Shown here: positions 54,931-64,000 of the stretch, in pieces | Numbering within the stretch: position 1 is the first letter of the stretch | How the letters are laid out: every line of letters starts with the position of its first letter | Source of the DNA: Humulus lupulus | Lineage: Eukaryota; Streptophyta; Magnoliopsida; Rosales; Cannabaceae | DNA length: 64,000 nucleotides | Assembly (NCBI RefSeq): GCF_963169125.1 | Contig: NC_084799.1 | Coordinates: 104,671,143-104,735,142, forward strand | Reading direction: 5' to 3' | Program-made: the position numbers and the translations under genes | The notes under the pieces: generated by a model | Seen by the model: the letters and a program-made list of their open reading frames with translations, nothing else | Database searches by the model: none | What the model was told of the DNA's origin: nothing

Positions 54931-55089
54931 GCTATGGGTTGAGAGGTCATGTTTAGCGTTGACCTCGCCTCCTCTACATTAAAAACCTCTGAGCTCGTCG
55001 ATTGAACTCGGTTAAGGACCTTACGGGTTTCCTCTGCATATCCTCCCAGAAAGGACTTCCAGGAATTACCCCAGCTCGGACAGCCATTA
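54931..55089 (-). pseudogene. gag fragment of element F between D and E
   Basis: On the minus strand it reads MAVRAGVIPGSPFWEDMQRK, LTEFNRRAQRFLNVEEA and ends TSQPIA at the D junction. It joins the gag at 57,250 (ending DDSGHLM) once E is removed and leads towards 41,366 once D is removed. Confidence 0.8.
55085..55089. repeat. Target-site duplication of solo LTR E, left (CATTA)
   Basis: CATTA directly before the TG of E, repeated at 57,250-57,254. Confidence 0.93.
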
Positions 55090-57249
55090 TGTAACGACCC
55101 GAATTTGCTAATCGGGCTTAGGGCCTTGATTAGTGTGCCTGGAGGGAAATAAATGATTTAATATGCTTATATGTGGATTTATGTGAATATATGATAATGA
55201 TGCATGTTTAGTTGAGTTAAATGTGCATGTGGGCCCCGTCTGGATATTAGGGGCATAAATGTGATAAATGCGATATATATGTTATATGACTGTGCAGCAC
55301 GATTCGAGACAGTCCTGGGGAGCGGTTAGTCGGAAAGTCACAACAGGGTTGAGATTCGAACTCGGGGCGAGTCGAGGGGTAATTTGGGTACTAGGTGTGC
55401 TATGGGATTATCGGGATATGAAAATAAATATTTGGAGATATATTTGAGGATAGAATGTCTAGGAGGGAATACTGGGGAAATTTACCATTTTGCCCTCGGG
55501 GACGTTTTGGTACCCCGAGCCTTGAGGTAACCACATAGACATAAGTTGAATAAGACAAACCTTAGAACTATACAGAACACTTAAGGAACTGACTCATTCT
55601 TTCTCTCTAAGCAAGTGGATATCTTCTCTTTGGAGGCTTAAGGAGAACTTGGGGAAACAGCTAGAGGTTAGAGGAATTCAGCTGGGAACCTTGGGAGCTA
55701 AGAGCTTGTGGATTAAGGATCAACTTCAGGGATTGAATTCAGCAAGGGGTAAGCTTTAATTATAAGATTATACTTAGATTTGCTGCTGGTTTGTAAGAGT
55801 TTGCATGTTGGTTAAGTTTGATTTGTCTTAAGTATTCAAGCTGAGTTTTGGAACAGATTTTAATGGGGTTTTAATGTCGATATTGAGCTGGAATGTGTGT
55901 GTTAATTATCTAGGTTTGTTAGGTAAGTTTTGAGTGTGTTAGCTTGAGGAAAATGCAGGGAAGAAGATGGAAATTCTGGGTTTGGAGGTGAGGGCCGCGA
56001 CCCTAGGAGGGGCGCGCCGCGGCCCGTGTGCACGTGTGGCCGAGGAGTTCATGCGCGCCGCGGTGCTTGGTGCGCGTGCCGTGGCCCGTGTGTGTTGTAG
56101 GAGTGTGCTAGCCTCTGTTTTGAGGCTAGTCGCGACTCTTAGTGCTAGTCTGCATTTTTAAGGGTGTTTAGGCTTGGGAATTCAATGGTTAAGGCTCGGG
56201 ATGGATTTTATCACCCGGATTGATAGAATTCAAGGTCCCGGAGGTTAGGGTTATGGCTCAAAGTTATTTATTGGATTATAAATTGATGGATGGATGTTGT
56301 TAATGTGTTGTGACTAGGGTTTTGGAGAGGCTCAAGTTAGTGGACTGTGCTCTGGACATCGGTGCTCGGAGAGCTCGGGACTTAGGTAAGAAAACCCTTG
56401 TTCCCATAGAGCTTATATGCAGGGCTGAGCCCAGTGTGTTTGAGTAGAACTGGTATGCAGGGCTGAGCCCATTGTGTTTGAACTGCAGGGCGTAGCCCTT
56501 TAACTGAATATGCTAGAATTCTGTACTTGCTTGTTATGCTATGTATGCTATTATGTGAATGATCGGCAAGAGCCGGGAACGGTGTAGGCCGAGAACGACG
56601 AAGGGCCGGGAACAGCGTTGGGCACGTTGAGTGCAAGGCCGAGAACGGAAAGGGGCTGGGAGCAGCGTTGAGCACGTGGAGTGCGAGTTGCCAGGGCGAG
56701 TCCCTAAAAGGATACCTGGGATATCCTCACGGCATGGTCCGCGAACCCAGGGCTTGGTAAACGTCTGGGACGGCCAGGCCGTATGTGTTTAGCCCATTTG
56801 TGGCCTGTTTATATGCTTGTGATATATGTTGCATATGTTATTTTTTGTTGGGTTTTCTTGCTGGGCTTCGGCTTACAGATGCTCTGTGGTGCAGGTAAGG
56901 GTAAAGAGAAGGCCAACCAACCATGAGTGTAGCAGGCGTGAGGCGGCGTGTACATGTCTGGCCAGCCTGGCTGCCACAGCTAGAGGATTTTTGGAGATGC
57001 TTGTAAATAAACTTAGATTTTGTCGTTTAGTCGACTTTTTTCAATTTTTATGTTGTAAATATTTCTAAACTGTATTTTGGGATCCCAGGTGTCAAACTTT
57101 TATGATTTTCTATGGAAATTATTATTTTTTAGGGTTTCTTTCTCTGTTTATGGCTCAATTACACTACTTGATCAAAAACCTCGGTTAGTGAGTTGAAAGC
57201 ACATTTTTAAACTCACTTAGTAACGACTCTAAGGAAGTAGGCCGTTACA
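55090..57249. mobile_element. Element E: solo LTR (2,160 bp)
   Basis: TGTAACGACCCG to GGCCGTTACA with a perfect CATTA duplication and no internal domain, so a solo LTR. Its ends (TGTAACGACCCGAATTT ... GTAGGCCGTTACA) parallel those of D's LTR on the plus strand (TGTAATGACCCGGATTT ... GTAGGACGTTACA), so it is probably a chromovirus relative, and its sense strand may be minus like D. G at the left edge is the same family. A GC-rich block lies at 55,970-56,120. Open frames at 55,967-56,161, 56,382-56,675 and 56,826-57,068 lack known domains. Confidence 0.9.
56413..56700. repeat. Short tandem repeats inside LTR E
   Basis: Two motif series: GCAGGGCTGAGCCCA at about 56,420 and 56,457 with a diverged third (GCAGGGCGTAGCCC) near 56,485, then GCCGGGAAC/GCCGAGAAC blocks with CAGCGTTGGGCACGTTGAGT and CAGCGTTGAGCACGTGGAGT between 56,570 and 56,690. 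They lie in LTR sequence; any role is unknown. Confidence 0.7.
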
Positions 57250-57254
57250 CATTA
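57250..57254. repeat. Target-site duplication of solo LTR E, right (CATTA)
   Basis: Second copy of the duplication at 55,085-55,089. Confidence 0.93.
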
Positions 57255-58814
57255 AATGGCCACTGTCGTCAATGTCACGAGCTCGGGCGACTTCCAAGTT
57301 AAACCTTGTGAGGTAACTCTTCAATGTTTCATTCGGTTGTTGTCGAACATTGGTCAAGGAGGATGCCTCGGGCCTAATGCCGACCATGGCCTTGAATTGC
57401 TTCTTGAAATCTCTTGATAATTGGTCCCAAGAAGCTATCGAATGTCTCTTATACTTTTCAAACCAGTTTTTTGTTGGTCCTGTGAGCGAGGCTGGGAACA
57501 GCATGCATTTGAGCTCGTACCCTACATTACTAGCTCGCATGATCGTGTTGAACGTGCTTAAATGACTGTACGGATCCGAATTCCCATCAAATGGTGGGGC
57601 ATGGGGAATTAGGAATCCCTGAGGAAATGGGGTGCTAGAAATATGCAGGGCGAAGGGCTCGAGCTCTTCATCGAACTCTTCGTCCCGTTCCTGACCTCGT
57701 TCATTTTGTAAGAGCCTGAATGCTCTTTCCAACTGGTCGATCCTTTCTTGAACTGGATCTATGGGGGGTCTGACTGAACCTATGGGAACTGGTTATCGTT
57801 GATCACAACTCCAGTTCCGCACCTTGCTGCAGGTTGTTTACGCCCGTTGAGATGGTCTCTCAAGTCTGGGTTCGACGGATTACCCCACTCCCGATTATGA
57901 TTCAGATGTTCTCGTAAATCTGGGTGATTGCCTCGCTTTTTGGTGTTTCTATGCCCTTAATCATACAAGCTTTCAGACCTGGCATTGTCCGAGCTTTCAT
58001 CGAGACGGGTTTCTCGCGGGTCGCCTTATCTCCACGGTTTGGGACCGAGACATTTGGCTTCTCGCAGGATTATGACCCCTATGCTCCCTAGCAGTCTCCT
58101 CGTTTCTACACCCTCACCCATTTCGCCTTTCTTTATCACCATGGGTCGATTGTGTATTCCTCCGAATTGGCGAGGGGTGCCTTATTGGTGATGGTGAGTG
58201 CCTTGTTGGTGATGGAGGCTGCCATCCCTTACGAGGTCTAGAAGGACCTAAGTTTTCTCGATCGGGCTCTGTCACATTCTGTGGGGCGCTAGGATTTTGG
58301 GTCTGAGCCTTCGTGGGGGCTCGGTTATTCCCTACTCTGGCCGGTGCCTCCGCAGTTGGGTTGGCAGGACCCTCAGTCCAGCTACTTCTCTAGGGTCTCG
58401 GTGGAGCAGGCTGTTCCGCTGGTGGCGGGGTTGCTTCGCTCTTTGGGTAGCTGCATTTTTGCGTGGCCTTCCCCGAGGCCTACGCAGTGGAATGTGAACG
58501 TCCCGTGGAGGCGGAGCCTGGGTATCATAAGGAGGTGGGGCCTGAGCCACCTGCACCTCTGAAACCATCTTGACTAGCTCTTCATTGCATTTCTTGGCTT
58601 CTACCAACTGCTTTTTCAGTTGACGATTTTCGAGTTCCACTATTGGAACATATCGTTTAGGATTGTAGTACAGGTGCTCGTCGTCCCTAGGGGCAGGTGG
58701 TCCTCAAGAATCTGTCGAACCACTCCTCTCGTCGGTTTCAGAATTCACCATAGGCTGTTTCCCAAGGCGCTGCGGGTACTCTTCCTCAGGAACATTGGGA
58801 TCATTTGTTGCCAT
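57250..58814 (-). pseudogene. gag N-terminal part of element F
   Basis: ATG at 58,814 (MATNDPNVPEEEY). TGA near 58,705 (CGA likely), then PPAPRDDEHLYYNPKRY, a short coiled coil (VELENRQLKKQLVEAKKCNE), a Pro/Arg-rich region with several stops and frame changes (58,330-57,740), and the gag domain at 57,732-57,250: ALHISSTPFPQGF, PTKNWFEKYKRHSIASW, ETLKSYLTRFNLEVARARD. The plus-strand open frames at 57,985-58,841 are shadows. The gag is interrupted by E at 57,249. Confidence 0.8.
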
Positions 58815-58870
58815 TTTTTATTCAAGAGGCTCTTTGACTGAACAGGCTCACACACGTACTGTTTAATGGA

Positions 58871-58887
58871 TCTCAATGAAAGCACCA
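58871..58887 (-). other. Primer-binding region of element F
   Basis: TGGTGCTTTCATTGAGA on the minus strand, three bases after the LTR, as in B and C. Confidence 0.72.
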
Positions 58888-58890
58888 AAC

Positions 58891-59708
58891 TGTTGACGCC
58901 GCTTTTCGTCAACTTAAATAGTAGAGCAATTAAACAAATAAAAACTAGAGCAAATGAACAAAGAGGAAGACAAGAAGATTTTTACGTGGTTCAGTAGTTA
59001 ACTCTGCCTAGTCCACGAGTCTGTGTTATTAAGACTTGGGAGTTCTGTGGAAACTTTTCAGAGAAGAGTTGCCCAGAGTTTTCTCTCAAGAAATCAGAAT
59101 TCGGTCCTTTACAAATGGTGATTCCATCTCTATTTATAGTGAAGGTTGCAGAATTCATTCCCACATATTTCAGGAAGATATTCTGTAAATTAATTGAAAT
59201 AATAATATTAAATGCATTATCTCCTATATACACGAAAACGTCCCATGAGGATCGGGAACGGATAACTGATTAAATGGTATCCCTTAAATATTGGGATTTT
59301 ACAACAACCAACAAGTTCACACGTAATGGGTTATTCCAGATGATTCATCAAATCTTTCGAGATCAACAATTGGCATTGAGTCTATCGAGACCATGAGTCA
59401 ACCTTGAGCTTGCCACCTAACCTGTGCTATACTTCAGACAAATATATGCTGACGAGGGTAGAACATCCAAGCTTGCACTTCCCGAGCTCGAGCTATCTTG
59501 CTTGAAGGCAATCGGTGAAAAATATACTCAAGTGTCAAGCCACTACAAGCTCAGAGAATACTCGAGGCTACACATCCTCGAGATTGTTGTTTGCCTTAGA
59601 GAGGTTTAACGGTTGGACCATATGATAACCGCATGTATTTTCGAGCTCACACCTGACGAGCCCAGTTTTCGGGGTCATAATTTCTCATCTCGAAATCTGG
59701 GTGTAGCA
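58891..59708 (-). repeat. Element F 5' LTR
   Basis: 818 bp. On the minus strand TGCTACACCCAGATTT to GGCGTCAACA. The first bases resemble C's LTR (TGTACACCCTGATTT) and the last bases match it (CGTCAACA), so F and C are related families. Bases 59,709-59,713 (AAAAT) would be the target-site duplication; the partner is outside the window. The frame at 59,424-59,609 is inside this LTR. Confidence 0.82.
59131..59138 (-). promoter_or_regulatory. TATA box of element F 5' LTR
   Basis: TATAAATA on the minus strand (CACTATAAATAGAGATGG context), probable promoter of the genomic RNA. Confidence 0.65.
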
Positions 59709-61605
59709 AAAATAAATGATACTATGGAAAAAAGCAAACAATAAAATTTTTATTTTAAATGAATAAACAATTGATGGGATGTTTATACAGTTGAAAAGAG
59801 GTATTGTTTTTCATAGCATTGATTAAGACATGAAAATTTCATTTTATTGATATGAAAAGTTAAAATATATTAAGTTTTAATTGGTATTTTTATAGAATTA
59901 ATGTGGTATATTTATAAATGATTTTTAAATTTTTATTTAATTTATGTTTGTTTTGTAGGAAATTAAATGTATTTTGCATTTCTGAAATAAAAAAAATAAA
60001 AAACAAATTAAAATGGTATTTCTCAAGTTAAAAATATATTTTAATTGATTTAAAAATTAAAAATTATATTTTAATCAAATAAAAAATAAATCTGTATTAA
60101 AATAAAATAAAAATTAAATCCTAAAACTTATTTTTGTCTAAATTTTGTTTTTTGGTGGTGAAAGTATCAAAACGTAGACCAACCGTTAGCTGACACATGG
60201 TCACTAACTGGTCAAAAGTCACACTTAACGGTTAGTACTGAAATGCAAGAAAAAGTAATGTTTTCGTACTTTCACCACAAAAAAAAATGTTTTGGTATTT
60301 AACTGTAAGAAAAATAAAAATTTTGGTACTTTAGCCACACATTTCTCTTGTTTTTTTTAACTTGGTTTGAGCAACGGTGATTCGTTTGGAAGTTGCAACT
60401 AACATCACTCACATTAGTTCTTTACTTTATTTTTATATTTTATATCAAATTTTTATATTATACTATACATAAATTTCTCTATATTTTTTTTACATCATTA
60501 AAATATTACATTTTTAATAATAAGGGAAATTATTTAAAAAAAAGTTGAAGTGCAAAATGAAAAGGAGAGAAATTATTAAAAAGAAATTAGAGAAATGAAT
60601 GTTATAAATGTAAAGAATTATTAATTTTTTTTTTTTGCCAATTCTCTAAATATTTTAAAAATTACGTAATTTGATACTAGTTCATTAAAGAGGAGTATAG
60701 ATTGTAGAGTAGTGTAGTATAATACACACAACTATAGAATAGTTAGTAAATTTATCCCCCAAATTGGTTTATATCACTTTGGGTGTGCCTTATACGTTAA
60801 TTCCATGACGAACCTTCTGTTTAAAAAATATATATTTTGGATCGTGTGTTTTGTTAAATTGTGAAAAATAGGCCCTTGAATCAGAATTCAACCAAAATAT
60901 TTTTGCCCTCAAGTTTTATTTACGGGGTCATCGACTTGGAAAATATATAAATCTATAACATGCGTCAATCTTTATGAGGTTATATTTAAAAATATTTCGA
61001 CTGAATTTGGATTTAGGAGACTATTTTTAACTATTTTACAAAGACGCAAAGTTCAAACATGTATTTTTTAAAACAAAAAGTCCATTGTGGAATTAAGCGA
61101 AAATATAAAAACTCAAAATAATATAAACACCCAAAATTTTTTTAGCATTATGTTTTTGGCTACTCCTATTTTTTTACCTACTCATTTTTTAAATTATCTT
61201 CAAATAGTCTTTTTTTCACTCCTAAGTCCTAACTAGTTCTCATACATGACAAAGTTATTTCAATTTTACCCTAAATTTTGTTTTATTATAAATTTAACTA
61301 TACAATTCATTTTAAATTTATTCAATTGTTGTATAATTTAAAACAAAGAAAAATATTTATTAATGTGATTTTTTGTTGGATTATATAATTGATTAAATGG
61401 TTAGAATGTGTTTTTTGTCTGGAAATGGTTTTAAATAATTAAATAAAGATAAATTATTTTTAATAATGTTATAAATGTATCTATCAACTACATAAGTAAA
61501 AAATTTGGAAAAATATTAATTTAAAAAACTAAAACAATTCTAAAATTTATATAGTTTTGTGTTATTTATTATTATTATTATTAAAAATAAATGAAAGTTT
61601 GTTAC
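59709..61605. other. AT-rich intergenic sequence between F and H
   Basis: About 1.9 kb with no gene, LTR or RNA gene that I can recognise. It is very AT-rich, with A and T runs, and includes the inverted-repeat unit at 60,148-60,287. It may be the oldest genomic background in the window, or decayed repeats. Confidence 0.5.
60148..60287. repeat. Inverted-repeat unit, possible MITE
   Basis: Left arm TTTTTTGGTGGTGAAAGTAT (60,148 on) and right arm GTACTTTCACCACAAAAAAA (ending about 60,287) are imperfect inverted repeats of about 28 bp around roughly 85 bp. A further related motif (TTTTGGTACTTTAGCCACA) lies at about 60,320-60,345. I see no clear target-site duplication, so the class is uncertain. 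Confidence 0.4.
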
Positions 61606-62193
61606 TGTTGACCCACGATTTAGCCAACTGACACGGAGTCAAAATATGAATGATATGGACGAATTTAAAGAGAATAATGTAATGACAAAAGTAAAGAAAA
61701 CACCGTAATTTATAGTGGTTCGGTCCCAAGGTTTGGTAATGACCTACGTCCACTTAGAATAACATTAGTATGAAATCAAAAGTGTGATCATAGAACTGGG
61801 GGTTCAATGAGTTTCAGCACTTCTCACAAAACAATACCAGTTTTTCCTGGGGCAATTCTACAATGTCTAATGATTCAGAATCCAAAAGTCCCTTTCCTTA
61901 AGCCATCTCTTCTTATTTATAGGCCTAAGGTAGGTTACAAAAGATTGTTACAAATATTATCCCCGGAATAGTGGGATATTCAGAAGATTGCATGAGATAA
62001 ATTCGGGATTCATAAAGATCTTCCCATAAATATTGCTTTGTTATGGAACCATCGACCAGACTGTCGCGAGTAAGACAGGCTTGTCTTACATCTGGTGTGT
62101 CTCCTGCTCGATACTCTAGCAGATGCTTCCAGGCATTAGCCACGTGTCAAGAAATGCTTCGCCACGTCACAAATGCTATTTTACTGGATAACA
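61606..62193 (-). repeat. Element H 3' LTR
   Basis: 588 bp; reverse complement runs TGTTATCC to TGGGTCAACA like B's LTRs, with many substitutions. TATA box at 61,914-61,921 (minus). Confidence 0.9.
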
Positions 62194-62207
62194 TTTGCCC
62201 CCCAAAG
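62194..62207 (-). other. Polypurine tract of element H
   Basis: CTTTGGGGGGCAAA on the minus strand directly before the LTR. Confidence 0.85.
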
Positions 62208-62267
62208 TTTATTTACTACGAACAATAAATAAACTTTGAACGAATGACTCTTCGGTAATGCCTCCTG

Positions 62268-62274
62268 ACGTGTC
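62268..62274 (+). promoter_or_regulatory. Conserved ACGTGTC motif upstream of antisense TATA box (element H)
   Basis: ACGTGTC within the block ACGTGTCAGAACCCTTCGTG, unchanged from B (18,457 downwards on the minus strand). The surrounding sequence differs more, which hints at constraint. Confidence 0.45.
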
Positions 62275-62427
62275 AGAACCCTTCGTGCGTCCTTGAAAAA
62301 AGCAACCCACTCCTGTCTATTCAGGACTTTTCAGTTTCCCAGAAACAATTTTGACGGCCATCACTTTTCCCCATACTTCGAAAAAGGAAAACTAATGATC
62401 ACGCCTTTTGAATATCAGAGACAAACT

Positions 62428-62434
62428 TATATAA
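62428..62434 (+). promoter_or_regulatory. TATA box of antisense gene H
   Basis: TATATAA in ACTTATATAAGATC, 235 bp from the LTR edge and about 170 bp before the first donor, the same geometry as B. Confidence 0.7.
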
Positions 62435-62605
62435 GATCACCAGAGCCACCTCTTTCCTTTTCACGCACGCCACCACTCTGCTGAAAACCCTAAAAACCAG
62501 AGCTTTACTTTCTCCGGCGAACTTTCCTTTGTGCTTTCTAGACTCAGACGGTGGGCTCCTTGACTCCCGAAGCTCTCACTTCCATCTTCACGACCATTTT
62601 CCTTG

Positions 62606-63033
62606 GTAAGTTTTTTGAAACTCCATGCTTCTAATTTTTTGTGGTGCATGCTTTTAAATGGTGTACTGTTTGAGTCTCTCGGTTTTTAGTTTTTTGAACG
62701 CCTGTAGATAGGATATTTTTGTAGGCAGAGTAGGCTTATGAGTAAGTTTAAGACCCAGGATCAGTGCTTTTTAGGACGTAAAATCGAAGTAGCATTTCGA
62801 TTTTTAAGCCAGTTGAAAATAATTTTTTCCCGCCCTAAGGGGAGTTGAAAAAGCTTTTCAGGAAAACTTTTCACTTTCACCCTTTGATCCGTTTCTTAAA
62901 CTGTTCGCACAGAAAGACTTAGTTTCTTGTTAGAATGCTATTATATAAAGGCTTAGCTTTTATACTCGACCAGTGTTATTCTAAAAGCCTTCTAGACTCC
63001 TCTGACCTCGCCTCCCCATTCTTCTATTTGCAG
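62606..63033 (+). other. 5'-UTR intron of antisense gene H
   Basis: 428 bp from CTTG|GTAAGTTTTT to TCTATTTGCAG. Matches the intron of B in place and size. The open frame that starts at 62,935 begins inside it and is not the real start. Confidence 0.68.
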
Positions 63034-63865
63034 ATTTTAATGCCAGATTTGTGGGGAGGTGAGAGACCCATCGACGACGACCTCCTCGCCCAACTGCTCA
63101 AGGGAGAAGAACAACCAGCTGACCGCATCTACCAGATACCTTTCTCACGAGCTTCTTCCAGACCGCACCCTTCTCCTCCAATGGCCCGTTCAAAATCTTC
63201 TGGCAAGAAAAGGCCCGAGTCTGAAAGTAATCCTTCTTCTCCTGCCCAACCTGACTCGCAGGCGGGGGCTCCCGCGACCAGTGGTCGAGAGAATCTTGTT
63301 CCTGACCCTAATATCCAAACTAGGGCTCGTCCTCGTCATCGGAATCCGCCTGATGTCGAGTGGTATACTCCCCCAGCCAGTTCGATGACCCCTCGGATGG
63401 TCGCCAACTGCTTCAGAAAATACCCCCTAACGGGGGTAACCATTACACGTCCTACTGTGGACCAGAGGGCTAACCGTCCAGGAGGAGCGAACAGCGCCTG
63501 GTCCCGGTATCACATTGAAGCGGGGGCTTATCTCCCTCTTCATCCTTTCTTTGTGGGGGTGGCCAATTATTTCGGCGTCGCTCCCTTTCAAATAACTCCT
63601 AACGGATATAGGATGTTGGCTGCACTCTATGTCCTGTACAAACTTAACAAATGGCCAGAACCTTCACCTCATGAGGTTAACTACCTCTTTGACCTCAAGT
63701 CCAATCCTCAACACAAAGGGACGGGATTTTTTCACTTCTGTCACCAGGAAACCGGCCGGACGTTTTTGAGTGGCACCACCCATATATCGAACGTGGGGCA
63801 TTACAACAAGGAGTACTTCTTTACTCCGGATATAGCCAGTAACAACTTGGCCTTCGCGAGAGGAG
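63034..63865 (+). CDS. Antisense gene H, first coding exon (Transposase_28-type domain, intact)
   Basis: ATG at 63,040 (MPDLWGGERPIDDDLLAQLL), six bases after the acceptor. Open for 275 codons to a GGAG|GTATAA donor at phase 1. A Ser/Pro/Lys/Arg-rich N-terminal part (about residues 45-105) is followed by the putative gypsy-type transposon domain: SAWSRYHIEAGAYLPLHPFF, APFQITPNGYRMLA, KWPEPSPHEVNYLFDLKSNP, GTGFFHFCHQETGRTF. B's copy has stops at two places where H has Arg codons, so H shows the intact exon. I cannot assign a biochemical activity; the family name does not prove transposase function. Confidence 0.83.
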
Positions 63866-63948
63866 GTATAAATTTGTCTTTGTCTTGGTCGATACTTTAT
63901 CATAGAGTATTTCCTTTCATCGTCTCTCAAACTTGATCTGCTTTTCAG

Positions 63949-64000
63949 GCCCTTGGTTACGTCCGACCCCAACACCAGACATGGTGTTGAGGTCTAACAC
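63949..64000 (+). CDS. Antisense gene H, start of second coding exon (cut by window end)
   Basis: After an 83-bp GT-AG intron (63,866-63,948, acceptor TTTTCAG). Reads PWLRPTPTPDMVLRSN, identical in frame and nearly identical in sequence to the exon start of B at 16,782. Continues past the window. Confidence 0.75.

Larger units (their letters stand above)
21187..59708 (-). mobile_element. Element F: old Tat-type retrotransposon, host of C, D and E
   Basis: Read on the minus strand: 5' LTR 59,708-58,891, primer-binding region 58,887-58,871, gag 58,814-57,250, [E], gag 55,089-54,931, [D], gag end, protease, RT, RNase H, integrase 41,366-37,124, [C], then non-coding sequence with palindromic repeats and an antisense gene on the plus strand down to 21,187, where LTR G cuts it. 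Removing the insertions restores continuous gag and pol order. The 3' LTR lies outside the window. Many stops and frameshifts mark it as the oldest element here. Confidence 0.85.
61606..64000 (-). mobile_element. Element H: Tat-type element of B's family, right part cut by window end
   Basis: On the minus strand this is the 3' end of an element: 3' LTR 62,193-61,606, PPT 62,207-62,194, then the antisense gene running right on the plus strand. LTR ends, PPT, promoter block and first exon all match B. The 5-bp flank at 61,601-61,605 is GTTAC; the other end is not visible. The visible coding exon has no stop, so H may be younger or better preserved than B. Confidence 0.9.

Noticed and set aside
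57985..58841. Four plus-strand frames as genes
   Set aside because: They are shadows of element F's decayed gag on the minus strand; Arg/Pro/Ser-rich antisense translation explains their length.
59709..61605. A diverged host gene between F and H
   Set aside because: No frame above background, no splice-joined domain, and extreme AT content throughout.
62935..63033. Upstream extension of the H exon as coding sequence starting at 62,935
   Set aside because: The stretch ends in a pyrimidine-rich TTCTATTTGCAG acceptor shared with B and lies in the leader intron; the conserved ATG is 63,040.

Overview
The window is intergenic chromatin from a plant with a large, repeat-rich nuclear genome. I see no host gene, rRNA, tRNA or CRISPR array. 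Essentially everything from 1 to 59,708, and again from 61,606 to the right end, is nested LTR retrotransposons of the Ty3/gypsy superfamily. The family mix (Athila-like, Tat-like with a second RNase H, Tekay/Del-type chromovirus) is that of a flowering plant, probably a eudicot. I cannot name the species. For reference the elements are labelled A to H and J.

Nesting is proved by five-base target-site duplications (TSDs). Element F (Tat type, minus strand) is the oldest host: its 5' LTR is 58,891-59,708 and its body runs left to 21,187 and beyond the window. F is interrupted by E (solo LTR, 55,090-57,249, TSD CATTA), D (Tekay/Del chromovirus, minus, 41,367-54,930), C (complete Tat element, plus, 23,796-36,996, TSD TTAAG) and G (an LTR of E's family, cut by the window start and ending at 21,186). 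G contains A (non-autonomous Athila-like, plus, 1,032-20,790, TSD AGGGC). A contains J (solo LTR, 4,964-6,439, TSD TGTGC) and, in its 3' LTR, B (Tat element, plus, 7,716-19,122, TSD GTCAA). H, a close relative of B on the minus strand, starts at 61,606 and runs off the right edge. Between F and H lies about 1.9 kb of AT-rich DNA with no recognisable gene.

The Tat elements encode gag, an aspartic protease, reverse transcriptase, an RT-linked RNase H remnant, a second archaeal-type RNase H and an HHCC/DDE integrase. D encodes gag, protease, RT, RNase H, integrase and a C-terminal chromodomain. All are broken by in-frame stops, small frameshifts or deletions. Where the ancestral codon can be guessed, most stops look like C-to-T or G-to-A changes (CGA to TGA, CAG to TAG, TGG to TAG), as expected for methylated, silenced copies.

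The most interesting feature lies between pol and the 3' LTR of every Tat element, on the opposite strand. It looks like a complete intron-containing gene: a TATA box about 235-250 bp inside the 3' LTR, a 5'-UTR intron of about 420-490 bp, then coding exons. The first encodes a putative gypsy-type transposon domain (Transposase_28 type) and the last a coiled coil. They are separated by short GT-AG introns whose positions and phases agree among elements (phase 1, phase 1, phase 0). In B and C this antisense gene sits between a polypurine-tract (PPT)-like motif just after pol and the true PPT before the 3' LTR. In C and F palindromic repeat arrays occupy the same interval; C's array has a 120-bp unit.
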